Counted from the stretch's first letter, positions 37,225 to 45,062 are shown. The stretch: DNA of 64,000 nt from Streptomyces griseocarneus (GCF_014655595.1 NZ_BNBL01000012.1:62001-126000); one strand, 5' to 3'. Notes: generated from the letters alone by a model not told the origin. Program-made: numbers and translations.

Positions 37225-38091
37225 GTGCACCGCCGGCACAACGGGCTCCGGACGGCCGTGCTCCTCGGAGGGCTGTCCGCGCTCATCATCGTCATCGGCA
37301 GCATGTTCGGCCGTACGGGCCTGATCGTCGCGGTCCTGGTGGCGCTCGGCACCAATGCCTACGCCTACTGGAACAGCGACAAGCTGGCCCTGCGCGCGAT
37401 GCGGGCCCGCCCCGTCAGCGAGTTCGAGGCCCCGCAGCTCTATCGCATGGTGCGCGAGCTCTCCACGGCCGCCCGCCAGCCCATGCCCCGGCTCTACATC
37501 TCCCCGACCGAGGCCCCCAACGCCTTCGCCACCGGCCGCAACCCCCGCAACGCCGCCGTCTGCTGCACCGACGGCATCCTGCGCCTCCTCGACGAGCGCG
37601 AGCTGCGCGGCGTCATCGGCCACGAGCTCAGCCACGTCTACAACCGCGACATCCTCATCTCCTCCGTGGCGGGCGCGCTGGCCTCGGTGGTGATGTTCCT
37701 GGTCAACTTCGCCTGGCTGATCCCCATCGGCCGCTCGGACGACGACGAGGGGCCCGGCATCATCGGCATGATCATGATCATGCTGCTCGGCCCCATCGCG
37801 GCGTCCCTCATCCAGCTCGCCGTCAGCCGCTCCCGCGAGTACGAGGCCGACGCCTCCGGTGCCCGCCTGACCGGCGACCCCCTGGCCCTCGCCTCCGCCC
37901 TGCGCAAGCTCGAGGCGGGCACCCAGCGCCTGCCCCTGCCGCCCGAGCCGCGCCTGGAGACGGCGAGCCACATGATGATCGCGAACCCGTTCCGCGCGGG
38001 GGAGGGCATGACCAAGCTCTTCTCCACCCACCCCCCGATGCGCGAGCGCATCACCCGCCTGGAGCAGATGGCCGGCGGCCTGGGCCGCTAG
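37225..38091 (+). CDS. htpX: Zinc metalloprotease HtpX homologue
   Basis: A 288-residue membrane protease that degrades misfolded membrane proteins. It has two N-terminal helices, the zinc motif HELSH (133-137), two more helices, and the third ligand Glu in REYEAD (205). The active site faces the cytoplasm. The GTG start follows GGAGGG. It is the first gene after the second nuo operon, but a 161-base gap with its own candidate stress promoter suggests separate control. All catalytic residues are present. Confidence 0.95.
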   Translation: MHRRHNGLRTAVLLGGLSALIIVIGSMFGRTGLIVAVLVALGTNAYAYWNSDKLALRAMRARPVSEFEAPQLYRMVRELSTAARQPMPRLYISPTEAPNAFATGRNPRNAAVCCTDGILRLLDERELRGVIGHELSHVYNRDILISSVAGALASVVMFLVNFAWLIPIGRSDDDEGPGIIGMIMIMLLGPIAASLIQLAVSRSREYEADASGARLTGDPLALASALRKLEAGTQRLPLPPEPRLETASHMMIANPFRAGEGMTKLFSTHPPMRERITRLEQMAGGLGR

Positions 38092-38113
38092 GACGGGCCC
38101 CAGCGCTTGCGCC

Positions 38114-38341
38114 CTAGCCGAGCACCTGCCCGTCCTTCGACCCACCAACGCAGACCTTCTGCACGGTGGGCGCCAGGTACGTACCGCCCACCGTGACCAC
38201 GATCGCCCCGCCGCCGTCCAGGCACTCCCGGGGCCCGGTGTCCCCCGGCGCCGCCGCGTGGGCGCGGGAGCCGCCGAGGGCGCCCAGGGCGGCCAGGGCC
38301 ACTGCCGTGACGGCCGTTGCGGTCATGAGGTGTGCGCGCAT
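38114..38341 (-). CDS. Small secreted protein, function unknown
   Basis: A 75-residue product with a typical signal peptide (MRAHLMTATAVTAVALAALGALGGSRAHA) and a mature part of about 45 residues. The mature part contains two Cys (in RECLDGG and QKVCVGG) that could form one disulphide, and a Gly/Val-rich middle. ATG at 38341 has GGAGT five bases upstream; an upstream in-frame ATG at 38398 lacks a site. It is convergent with htpX. No family recognised. Confidence 0.65.
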   Translation of the reverse strand: MRAHLMTATAVTAVALAALGALGGSRAHAAAPGDTGPRECLDGGGAIVVTVGGTYLAPTVQKVCVGGSKDGQVLG

Positions 38342-38471
38342 GGGGACTCCTCGGATGCGGTCCGCGGGGGGACGGGTCATTTCCCCCCATGGCCGCACGT
38401 GCGCCGTGCACCGGCACGCCGTGCTGCTCCATCCGGACGTGCTCCATCCGGGGGCGGCCGGAAGGAGGCGC

Positions 38472-39395
38472 TCAGGGGACGAGGACGACCTTGCCGAGGT
38501 TGCGGCGCCGCTCGATGAGCGCGTGGGCTCGGGCGGCCTCGGCGAGGGGGATCTCCTCGTGCACGGCGGTGCGCAGGGTGCCCGCGTCGCGCATCTCCCA
38601 CAGCTCGCGCCGCCAGCGGTCGTACAGCTCGGGCTTGCCGAGGGCGACGGCCCGCATCTGGAAGCCGATCACCGAGGCGCCGCGGACCAGGAGTTCGTAC
38701 GCCTCCACCGTGCCGCCGCCGGAGCTGAAGGCCACCAGGCGGCCGCCCGTCGCCAGGGCCCGTACGGCCCGGCCGAGCAGGTCGCCGCCGACGCCGTCGA
38801 GGATCACGTCGTACGGGGCGCCCCAGTCGGCGTCCTCGTAGAGGACGACCTCGTCGGCGCCCATCCCCCGGACGAAGGCGGCCTTGTCGGCGCTGCTGAC
38901 GGCGGCGACGACGCGTCCCGCCCCGCGGACCCGGGCGATCTGCAGGGCGAGCGTCCCCACGGCACTGGCCGCCGCCGTGACCAGCACCGACTCGCCGGGC
39001 TCCACGCGTGCGGCCTCGTAGGCGCCGCGCGCCACCAGCCCGCTGCGGACCAGCGCGACCGCTTCCACGGCACTCGCGCCGTCCGGGATCCGGGAGGTCA
39101 TCGCGGCGTTCAGGACCGCGAACTCGGCGTAGGCGTCGGTGAAGCACAGCCCGGTGACGCGGTCCCCGACGGCGAAGGCGGTGACGCCCGCACCGGTGGC
39201 GACGATCTCCCCGGCGACCTCGCCGCCGAACGAGGTCGGCTCGCTGCCCTCGCGGACCTTGCGCACGGTGGGGAGCGTGACCCCGATGGCCTCGACCCGG
39301 ATCAGCACCTCTCCCGCTCCCGCCTCCGGCCGGGCGGCCTCCTCGGCGAACAGCACCTCGGGCCCACCGTTGACCTCATGACGAACGCGCAGCAC
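38472..39395 (-). CDS. NAD(P)-dependent quinone oxidoreductase-like protein (MDR family)
   Basis: A 307-residue medium-chain dehydrogenase/reductase without zinc-binding Cys, of the quinone oxidoreductase type. It has the GroES-like N-terminal half (GGEVAGEIVATGAGV) and a Rossmann half, where AAASAVGTLALQIA takes the place of the usual AAAGGVG nucleotide motif. It probably reduces quinones or enals using NADPH. GTG at 39395 has GGAGGT directly upstream. It is divergent from a MarR regulator with a shared 87-base region that holds palindromes, so it is probably under that regulator. Confidence 0.9.
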   Translation of the reverse strand: MLRVRHEVNGGPEVLFAEEAARPEAGAGEVLIRVEAIGVTLPTVRKVREGSEPTSFGGEVAGEIVATGAGVTAFAVGDRVTGLCFTDAYAEFAVLNAAMTSRIPDGASAVEAVALVRSGLVARGAYEAARVEPGESVLVTAAASAVGTLALQIARVRGAGRVVAAVSSADKAAFVRGMGADEVVLYEDADWGAPYDVILDGVGGDLLGRAVRALATGGRLVAFSSGGGTVEAYELLVRGASVIGFQMRAVALGKPELYDRWRRELWEMRDAGTLRTAVHEEIPLAEAARAHALIERRRNLGKVVLVP

Positions 39396-39409
39396 AGGAC
39401 CTCCCCGAT

Positions 39410-39469
39410 CCAATTCATTGGGTGTCCCAACGATAAGCCCAAACTCGTAGGGAAGTCCAACGAATTTGG
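39410..39469. promoter_or_regulatory. Palindromic operator candidates in the oxidoreductase/marR divergent region
   Basis: CCAATTCATTGG (39410-39421, a perfect CCAAT/ATTGG palindrome) and CCAACGAATTTGG (39457-39469, imperfect) lie between the two divergent genes. This is an unusually AT-rich patch for this genome. The placement fits MarR autoregulation and control of the oxidoreductase. Confidence 0.55.
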
Positions 39470-39482
39470 TTAGAGTGGCCGC

Positions 39483-39914
39483 ATGACCTCCCCCCTCCAG
39501 CACCTCCAGTCCCTGCCGAGCTGGCTCGCCGGCCGCGTCGCGGCCCGCGGCCGGGGCCTGGTCGCCGACGCGATCGCCGCGGAGGGGCTGAAGCTGATGC
39601 AGCACGCGGTGCTGGCCGCGACCGCCGAGTACGGCCCCGTCGCCCAGGCCGACCTGGGCCGCCGGCTCTCCGTCGACCCCAAGGACATGGTCGGCATCCT
39701 CAACCACCTCCAGCAGGCGGGCCTCGTCCTGCGCACCCCGGACCCCGCCGACCGCCGCAAGAACGCCGTCACCGTCACCCCGGAGGGCGCGGCCGTCCTC
39801 CGCCGCTGCGCGGCCCTGGCCGAAGCGGCCAACAACGAGCTGCTGGCGCCCCTCACCCCGGACGAGCAGACTCAGCTGATGGCTCTGCTGACCCGGCTCC
39901 ACGAGGCCCCGTAG
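39483..39914 (+). CDS. MarR family transcriptional regulator
   Basis: A 143-residue winged-helix protein. The central part (AQADLGRRLSVDPKDMVGILNHLQQAGLVLRTPDPADRRKNAVTVTPEG) is the MarR DNA-binding domain with the wing residues DRRKN. N- and C-terminal helices should form the dimer interface. There is no obvious ribosome-binding site directly before the ATG, so the message may be leaderless or weakly translated. Divergent oxidoreductase neighbour is the likely target. Confidence 0.92.
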   Translation: MTSPLQHLQSLPSWLAGRVAARGRGLVADAIAAEGLKLMQHAVLAATAEYGPVAQADLGRRLSVDPKDMVGILNHLQQAGLVLRTPDPADRRKNAVTVTPEGAAVLRRCAALAEAANNELLAPLTPDEQTQLMALLTRLHEAP

Positions 39915-40025
39915 CGCCCACCCAGGACTTCAGGCGCGCCTCTCACCTGCGAAGAAGCGCAACCGCAGCCCCTCGCCCCGGCGTCTTCCGTAGTCAGAGC
40001 ACTGGTCGCGTGGAAGGCTGTATTC

Positions 40026-40418
40026 ATGAGGTTCATCCTGAATGTCATCTGGTTGGTCCTCTGTGGCCTCTGGATGGCTCTTGGCTATGTTCTGGCAGCT
40101 TTGATCTGCTTCGTTCTGATCGTGACCATTCCGTTCGGCATCGCGTCCCTGCGCATCGCCGCCTACGCCCTGTGGCCCTTCGGCCGCACGACGGTGGAGC
40201 GGCGGGACGCCGGCGCCGGATCGCTGCTCGGCAACATCATCTGGATCGTCTTCGCCGGCTGGTGGCTGGCGCTCGGTCACATCTTCACCGGCATCGCGCT
40301 CTGCGTGACGATCATCGGCATCCCGCTGGGCATCGCGAACTTCAAGCTGATCCCGGTCTCGCTGATGCCGCTGGGCCGTGAAATCGTCCCGACGGACCGG
40401 CCGTTCGCCACGCGCTGA
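40026..40418 (+). CDS. YccF domain membrane protein
   Basis: A 130-residue protein with two copies of the YccF domain. Each has hydrophobic helices and the motifs TIPFGIASLRIAAYALWPFG and IIGIPLGIANFKLIPVSLMPLGR. Four or more membrane segments are expected. The family is widespread but has no defined function. The first part has a slightly lower G+C than its neighbours. The ATG is preceded by GGAAGG about 13 bases upstream. Confidence 0.9.
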   Translation: MRFILNVIWLVLCGLWMALGYVLAALICFVLIVTIPFGIASLRIAAYALWPFGRTTVERRDAGAGSLLGNIIWIVFAGWWLALGHIFTGIALCVTIIGIPLGIANFKLIPVSLMPLGREIVPTDRPFATR

Positions 40419-40446
40419 GGCGGTAACGCCGGCAACGAATACGCGT

Positions 40447-40492
40447 GAGGGCGCGCCGGGAGCGGACAGAAGTCCCTTCCCGGCGCGCCCTC
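40447..40492. terminator. Bidirectional terminator, yccF / yajQ
   Basis: A perfect 15-base-pair stem with a 16-base loop sits between the two convergent genes and is followed by TCTTGG. Confidence 0.75.
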
Positions 40493-40523
40493 TTGGCGCG
40501 CTGGTCCGCCTGCCGGCCGACGG

Positions 40524-41012
40524 CTAGCGGTAGTTGACGAACTGGATCGCGAAGTCCAGGTCCTTGCCCTTGAGCAGCGCCTGGACGGCCTGAAGGTCGT
40601 CGCGGCTCTTGGAGGAGACGCGCAGCTCGTCGCCCTGGACCTGGGCCTTGACGCCCTTCGGGCCCTCGTCGCGGATGATCTTGGCGACCTTCTTGGCGTT
40701 CTCCTGGGAGATGCCCTCCACGATCGAGGCGAAGAGCTTGTACTCCTTGCCGGAGGCCTGCGGCTCACCGGCGTCCAGGGCCTTCAGGGAGATGCCGCGC
40801 TTGATCAGCTTGGACTGGAAGGCGTCGAGAATCGCGTTGACCCGCTCCTCGGAGTTGGCCCGCATCTCGATCTTCTCGCCCGACCATCCGATCGAGGCGC
40901 CGACGCCCTTGAAGTCGTAGCGCTGGGAGATCTCCTTGGCGGCCTGGTTGAGGGCGTTGTCGACCTCCTGCCGCTCGACCTTCGAGACGATGTCGAAACT
41001 GGAGTCGGCCAT
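40524..41012 (-). CDS. YajQ family nucleotide-binding protein
   Basis: A 162-residue protein of the YajQ (UPF0234) family, starting MADSSFDIVSKVERQEVDNALNQ and ending DFAIQFVNYR, both highly conserved ends. Xanthomonas members bind cyclic di-GMP and act with a transcription factor; others bind nucleic acid. The fold has two RNP-like halves. There is no gene partner nearby. The ATG has GGAG about ten bases upstream. Confidence 0.94.
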   Translation of the reverse strand: MADSSFDIVSKVERQEVDNALNQAAKEISQRYDFKGVGASIGWSGEKIEMRANSEERVNAILDAFQSKLIKRGISLKALDAGEPQASGKEYKLFASIVEGISQENAKKVAKIIRDEGPKGVKAQVQGDELRVSSKSRDDLQAVQALLKGKDLDFAIQFVNYR

Positions 41013-41202
41013 ATTGAGTTGGCTCCTCGTGCGTAGATCCGTCAGGGGGGAGCGGCCCGGCGTGGGGCCGCGTGGTCAGCCTAGTCACCCGGGGGGTGAT
41101 CGAGGGGCTGTGAACCGAGTGGCGGACCACCCCAGGTCATCGGGTATGGTTTACGTCGTTGCCCCGGAGAGGCTCGAAAGAGCGACCGAGGTGACAACCC
41201 AT

Positions 41203-41284
41203 GGCGGTGTGCCCGAGTGGCCAATGGGAGCGGACTGTAAATCCGTCGGCTTAGCCTACCCAGGTTCGAATCCTGGCGCCGCCA
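41203..41284 (+). tRNA. tRNA-Tyr (GTA)
   Basis: An 82-base tRNA with acceptor GGCGGTG pairing CGCCGCC, anticodon GTA in ACTGTAAAT, a long variable arm as expected for bacterial Tyr, and T-arm GGTTCGAATCC. CCA is not encoded. A -10-like TATGGT lies at 41145. From memory, a tRNA-Tyr gene in this chromosomal context is the insertion site of SLP1-type elements in S. coelicolor; no element is present here. Confidence 0.95.
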
Positions 41285-41292
41285 CGGAACGG

Positions 41293-41320
41293 AGCCCCTG
41301 ACCTGAAAAGGTCAGGGGCT
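41293..41320 (+). terminator. Terminator of tRNA-Tyr
   Basis: An 11-base-pair stem (AGCCCCTGACC / GGTCAGGGGCT) with a six-base loop, followed by TCTTTCGTT, begins nine bases after the tRNA. Confidence 0.85.
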
Positions 41321-41336
41321 TCTTTCGTTGTCGCGC

Positions 41337-41999
41337 CTAGCGCCCCACGGCCTTGACCGCCTCCGCCACCGGCGTGTCGCCGCCGATCAGCTCCAGCGTC
41401 AGGCCCACGCTTCCCGGCTCCTCCAGCAGGGCCGCCAGCACCGCCGCCACGTCGTCGCGGGGCACCTCGCCCCGGCCCGTGGAGCCCGTGGACAGGGTCA
41501 CCAGGCCCGTGCCGGGGTCGTTCGTCAGGGCGCCCGGGCGCAGGATCGTCCAGTCGAGGCCGGCCCGGGAGCGGACGTCCGCGTCGGCGGCGGCCTTGGC
41601 GCGCAGATAGGCGGCGAAGACCGGGTCCGTGCCCGCCGGGGGCTCCCGGTCGGCGCCCATCGAGGAGACCACGAGGAAGCGCCGCACACCGGCGGCCTCC
41701 GCCGCGTCGGCGAAGAGGGCGGCGGCCGCGCGGTCGACGGTGTCCTTGCGTTCGACGCCGCTGCCGGGGCCCGCGCCCGCCGCGAAGACGGCGGCGTCCG
41801 CGCCCTCCAGATGCCGGACGATGTCCCCGACGCCCGCCGACTCCAGGTCGCACACGACCGGCTCCGCGCCGGCCGCCAGCAGGTCTCCCGCCTGTTCCGG
41901 GCGCCGGATGACGCCCGCCACCTCATGGCCGCGCCCGGCGAGCAACCGCTCGAGCCGCAGCGCGATCTGACCGTGTCCTCCAGCGATGACGATGCGCAT
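41337..41999 (-). CDS. NAD(P)-binding protein, atypical SDR family
   Basis: A 220-residue Rossmann protein of the NmrA/atypical SDR group. The N-terminal motif is IVIAGGHGQIALRL. There is VVSSMGAD in place of the classical Ser, a conserved YLRAKAAAD (Tyr-x3-Lys-like), and WTILRPGALTNDPGTG. Members bind NAD(P) and reduce sugars or quinones, or act as sensors. It is convergent with the tRNA-Tyr terminator. A specific substrate cannot be inferred. Confidence 0.85.
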   Translation of the reverse strand: MRIVIAGGHGQIALRLERLLAGRGHEVAGVIRRPEQAGDLLAAGAEPVVCDLESAGVGDIVRHLEGADAAVFAAGAGPGSGVERKDTVDRAAAALFADAAEAAGVRRFLVVSSMGADREPPAGTDPVFAAYLRAKAAADADVRSRAGLDWTILRPGALTNDPGTGLVTLSTGSTGRGEVPRDDVAAVLAALLEEPGSVGLTLELIGGDTPVAEAVKAVGR

Positions 42000-42028
42000 G
42001 ATCCGACCGTACGCCCCGGCCTCGCGGC

Positions 42029-43291
42029 TCAGGCCGGATCTCCGCCGCGTGGCGACTGACGGGGCAGGTCGAGCGCCACGGTGGCCTGGACGTCGCCGTA
42101 CTCCCGCACCGCGCTCGTACGGGCCACCACGCGCCCCTTGTGCACCACGAGCCGGCTGTAGCCCAGGGACAGCACCGCGGCCACCCCGCCGCCGCGCACC
42201 GCCAGCAGCTCGGCCGGGAACCCCGCCTCCACCCGCACCTCCGGCAGCCCCAGCGCCTCCCGGGCGTGCCCGCTCACGGCCTCGTACGCCTGCTCCGGGC
42301 TCAGCTCGCCGCGCGAGGCCAGCAGGAAGGCCGCCTCCAGGGGATCACCGCGGCCGACGGGGTTGGCGGCATCGCGCAGCGAACCACTGCCCGCCGTCAC
42401 CCGTACGCCCGCCGACCGCAGCAGCCGTACGGGCACGCCCCACGGCCCCCGGGCGGCCCCCAGGGCGCCGCAGTCGCCCTGGGGCAGGCACACCACCGTG
42501 ACCCCGGCCGCCGCCAGCTGCTGGGCCGCCCGCGCGGCCTGGTCGTACGGAAGCCGCGCCAGCCCCCCGCACGGGCCGATGGTCACGCCCGGCCGCAGCC
42601 CGCCCGCCATGGCGGCCAGGCGCGCCAGCCGGGCCGGGTCGGCGCCGTCGGTGTGCAGGTCGACGGCGCAGCCGTGCTCGGCGGCGATGCCCAGCACGGC
42701 CTCGGCGTAGCCCGCCGGGTCGGGATCGAGGTCGGGGCAGCCGCCCACGACGGTGGCGCCCATCTTGACCGCGTCCCGCAGCATGGCCAGCCCGTCGGCC
42801 CCGGCGGCACCCGTCAGCAGCCGGGGCACCGCCACGGCGCTGAGCTCGGTCAGCCCGCGCAGCGCCCGCCGGGCGGCGAGCACGGCCTCCAGCGACCGCA
42901 GCTCCCGCACGTCGCCGATCCGCACGTGGGAGCGCACCGCGGTGACGCCGTGGCCCAGCTGCAGCAGCGCGGCCTCGGTGGCCCGCCGCTGGACGTCCTC
43001 GGGCGCGTGCGGGACGGGCCCGCCGAGGTCGGCGGTGAGCGCGGTGTCGTAGTGGGCGTGCGGCTCGGCGGGGGCGGGCAGCAGGACGTAGCCGCCGAGG
43101 TCGACCCGCGGGCCGGGGGCGAGGCTGCCGGCCGTGCCGACCGCCTCGATGCGGCCGCCGCTGAGGCGCACGTCCACGACCCGGCCGTCGGCGAGCCGGG
43201 CGCCGCAGAGCACCAGGGGGCCGTCGCCGGACTGCGCGGCGGCGGCGTCGCCGTCGGGGCTTCTGGCGGGCTGCGGCTGACTGTCGGGCAT
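42029..43291 (-). CDS. Amidohydrolase family protein, cytosine deaminase-like, with missing catalytic residues
   Basis: A 420-residue TIM-barrel protein aligned by eye with cytosine deaminase CodA. It keeps the HxH metal pair (PHAHYD, His78 and His80) and the next His in VDLHTDG. The catalytic Glu of HCDE is replaced (HTDG), the His of the TASH segment is replaced (TIGPCGG), and the metal Asp of GHDD is replaced by Gly (GSGSLRD, 42371-42391). It may therefore be inactive or have a different activity. ATG at 43291 has GGAGGAT just upstream. It lies alone between an SDR gene and tRNA-Thr. Confidence 0.82.
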   Translation of the reverse strand: MPDSQPQPARSPDGDAAAAQSGDGPLVLCGARLADGRVVDVRLSGGRIEAVGTAGSLAPGPRVDLGGYVLLPAPAEPHAHYDTALTADLGGPVPHAPEDVQRRATEAALLQLGHGVTAVRSHVRIGDVRELRSLEAVLAARRALRGLTELSAVAVPRLLTGAAGADGLAMLRDAVKMGATVVGGCPDLDPDPAGYAEAVLGIAAEHGCAVDLHTDGADPARLARLAAMAGGLRPGVTIGPCGGLARLPYDQAARAAQQLAAAGVTVVCLPQGDCGALGAARGPWGVPVRLLRSAGVRVTAGSGSLRDAANPVGRGDPLEAAFLLASRGELSPEQAYEAVSGHAREALGLPEVRVEAGFPAELLAVRGGGVAAVLSLGYSRLVVHKGRVVARTSAVREYGDVQATVALDLPRQSPRGGDPA

Positions 43292-43458
43292 CGCGATCCT
43301 CCGGTCTGCCGGGGCGGGCATGATCACGCAGCGTGGTCCGAGCGTAGGCCGCCTAGGAAGCCGGTTCGAGCAGGCGACGAATAGTCGTACTGGTGTGGTC
43401 CTCGAGGCGGAAGGCGACCCCGCGGAGAAGGCCCTGGCGGGGGCGGCCGGATACGGAT

Positions 43459-43487
43459 TTCACCTTCGGCCGCAGACCGTGTAATGT
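43459..43487 (+). promoter_or_regulatory. Promoter of the tRNA-Thr gene
   Basis: TTCACC and TAATGT are separated by 17 bases. The -10 ends 11 bases before the tRNA 5' end, so transcription would start within a few bases of the mature end. Confidence 0.55.
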
Positions 43488-43498
43488 CTTCCTCGCTC

Positions 43499-43571
43499 GC
43501 CCCAATAGCTCAGTCGGCAGAGCGTCTCCATGGTAAGGAGAAGGTCAACGGTTCGATTCCGTTTTGGGGCT
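43499..43571 (+). tRNA. tRNA-Thr (GGT)
   Basis: A 73-base cloverleaf: acceptor GCCCCAA/TTGGGGC, anticodon stem TCTCC/GGAGA with loop ATGGTAA giving anticodon GGT, T-arm GGTTCGATTCC. CCA is not encoded. Confidence 0.95.
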
Positions 43572-43583
43572 CTGGTGTGGAAG

Positions 43584-43609
43584 GTTTCCCCGTCTTAGGA
43601 CGGGGAAGC
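43584..43609 (+). other. Hairpin between tRNA-Thr and tRNA-Met
   Basis: An 11-base-pair stem with a TTAG loop in the 51-base spacer. It may aid processing of a joint precursor or cause partial termination. Confidence 0.5.
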
Positions 43610-43622
43610 TCTCCCGCATCAA

Positions 43623-43695
43623 AGCGGTGTAGCTCAGTCGGTAGAGCAAGCGGCTCATAATCGCTGTGTCACCGGTTCAAGTCCGGTCACCGCTA
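43623..43695 (+). tRNA. tRNA-Met (CAT), elongator type
   Basis: A 73-base cloverleaf: acceptor AGCGGTG/CACCGCT, anticodon CAT in loop CTCATAA, T-arm ACCGG/CCGGT. It has a paired first base and lacks the three G-C pairs of initiator tRNA in the anticodon stem, so it is the elongator type. A lysidine-modified Ile tRNA is a minor alternative. Confidence 0.92.
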
Positions 43696-43781
43696 CACAC
43701 AGTAGCCGATTGTGGGGTCGGTCCTCCGATCGGCTACTCTTTTCTGCGTTTAATCCGTCCATTCCGTCAAGGAGCACTCAC

Positions 43782-43946
43782 GTGGCTGCCACCGACGTCC
43801 GCCCGAAGATCACGCTGGCCTGCGTGGAGTGCAAGGAGCGGAACTACATCACCAAGAAGAACCGGCGCAACGACCCGGACCGACTTGAGATGAAGAAGCA
43901 CTGCCCGCGCTGCAACGCCCACACGGCGCACCGCGAAACGCGCTGA
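43782..43946 (+). CDS. rpmG: 50S ribosomal protein L33
   Basis: A 54-residue protein with both Cys pairs of the zinc-binding form (CVEC near 14 and CPRC near 44). In Streptomyces there is usually a second, zinc-free paralogue under Zur control; this is the zinc-containing version. GTG start with AAGGAG eight bases upstream. It follows two tRNA genes and ends before an 18-base-pair hairpin. Confidence 0.96.
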   Translation: MAATDVRPKITLACVECKERNYITKKNRRNDPDRLEMKKHCPRCNAHTAHRETR

Positions 43947-43960
43947 CGCAAAGTCTCAGT

Positions 43961-43999
43961 CCATGAGGCCGCCCCCAGAAGCTGGGGGCGGCCTCATGG
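43961..43999 (+). terminator. Terminator after rpmG
   Basis: A perfect 18-base-pair stem with a three-base AAG loop, 14 bases after the L33 stop and 46 bases before the next start. Confidence 0.8.
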
Positions 44000-44045
44000 C
44001 GTATTCACCCCCGGTCCAACCAGTCCAGCAGGAGGTACCGAGCCA

Positions 44046-44498
44046 ATGGCGCTCGACCAGTCCTTCGTCGGACGGATCTACCCGGCCACCGACCCCTACG
44101 AAGTCGGCCGGGAGAAGATCCGCGAATTCGCCGAGGCCGTCGGCGACGCCAATCCGGCCTACACCGACTCCGCGGCGGCCGTCGCGCTCGGTCACCCGGA
44201 TGTGATCGCCCCGCCGACTTTTGTGTTCGCCATCACGTTCAAGGCCGCCGGCATGGTCATCGAGGACCCGCAGCTGGGACTGGACTATTCGCGCGTGGTG
44301 CACGGCGACCAGAAGTTCGTCTACACCCGCCCGATCCACGCGGGCGACCGGCTGACGGTCACCTCCACGATCGAGTCGATCAAGTCCCTGGCGGGCAACG
44401 ACGTGCTGTCCGTGCGCGGCGAGGTCCACGACGCGAACGACGAGCACGTCGTGACCGCGTACACGACGCTGGTGGCGCGCGCCGCCGAGGAGGCGTGA
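44046..44498 (+). CDS. MaoC-like dehydratase, HadA/HadC-type subunit
   Basis: A 150-residue hot-dog-fold protein (UPF0336-like), starting with FVGRIYPATDPYEVGREKIREFAEAVGD. It resembles the non-catalytic HadA/HadC subunits of mycobacterial hydroxyacyl-ACP dehydratase: it has ANPAYTD in place of the full hydratase motif and lacks the catalytic His. It should dimerise with the next gene's product, whose ATG overlaps its stop. The pair beside rpmG and murB is an order shared with mycobacteria. Confidence 0.9.
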   Translation: MALDQSFVGRIYPATDPYEVGREKIREFAEAVGDANPAYTDSAAAVALGHPDVIAPPTFVFAITFKAAGMVIEDPQLGLDYSRVVHGDQKFVYTRPIHAGDRLTVTSTIESIKSLAGNDVLSVRGEVHDANDEHVVTAYTTLVARAAEEA

Positions 44499-44932
44499 TG
44501 GCCGCCAAGATCTCCTACACCGACGTCGAGGTCGGCACCGAGCTCCCCGCCCAGTCCTTCCCCGTCGACCGCGCCACCCTGGTGCGCTACGCGGGTGCCT
44601 CCGGCGACTTCAACCCGATCCACTGGAACGAGAAGTTCGCCAAGGAGGTCGGCCTCCCCGACGTGATCGCCCACGGCATGTTCACCATGGCCGAGGCGAT
44701 CCGCGTGGTGACCGACTGGGCCGGCGACCCGGCGGCCGTGGTCGAGTACGGCGTGCGCTTCACCAAGCCGGTTGTCGTGCCCAATGACGACAAGGGTGCG
44801 GTCATTGAGGTCAGCGGCAAGGTTGCGGCCAAGCTTGATGACGAGGCGCGCACGGTTCGCGTCGACCTCGTGGCGATGAACGAGGGCCGCAAGGTGCTCG
44901 GCATGTCGCGCGCGGTCGTCAGGCTCGCCTGA
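44498..44932 (+). CDS. MaoC-like dehydratase, HadB-type catalytic subunit
   Basis: A 144-residue hot-dog protein with the full hydratase motif (GASGDFNPIHWNEKFAKEVGLPDVIAHGMFTM), including the catalytic Asp and His. It is the likely active partner of the preceding gene, hydrating or dehydrating acyl thioesters. Streptomyces makes no mycolic acids, so the acyl substrate must differ from the mycobacterial one. ATG overlaps the previous stop by one base; the frame also has a GTG one codon earlier. Confidence 0.9.
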   Translation: MAAKISYTDVEVGTELPAQSFPVDRATLVRYAGASGDFNPIHWNEKFAKEVGLPDVIAHGMFTMAEAIRVVTDWAGDPAAVVEYGVRFTKPVVVPNDDKGAVIEVSGKVAAKLDDEARTVRVDLVAMNEGRKVLGMSRAVVRLA

Positions 44933-44951
44933 CGGGTGCGGCCCGTCGGCC

Positions 44952-45023
44952 GGTTTGTGCCCACCCTCCCCCAGCTACCGCTGGGAGGTGCCCCCAGCCC
45001 TGCGGAACGATTGCCCACGAACC
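44952..45023. repeat. REP-like element, copy 1 (interrupted)
   Basis: The ends GGTTTGTGCCCACCC and GCGGAACGATTGCCCACGAACC match the element at 46313-46357. The left half of the inner GTTCCGC stem is replaced by a CTCCCCCAGC...GCTGGGAGGTGCCCCCAG segment that itself contains an inverted repeat. Both components look like widespread Streptomyces intergenic repeats. Confidence 0.7.
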
Positions 45024-45062
45024 AGCCGGCGGGTCGCCTGCCCCCCCCCAAACGCACGCGGA

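Noticed and set aside
41203..41999. Integrated element at tRNA-Tyr
   Set aside because: No integrase, no repeat of the tRNA 3' end and only an ordinary gene downstream.
43623..43695. Initiator tRNA-fMet
   Set aside because: The first base pair is matched and the anticodon stem lacks three consecutive G-C pairs.
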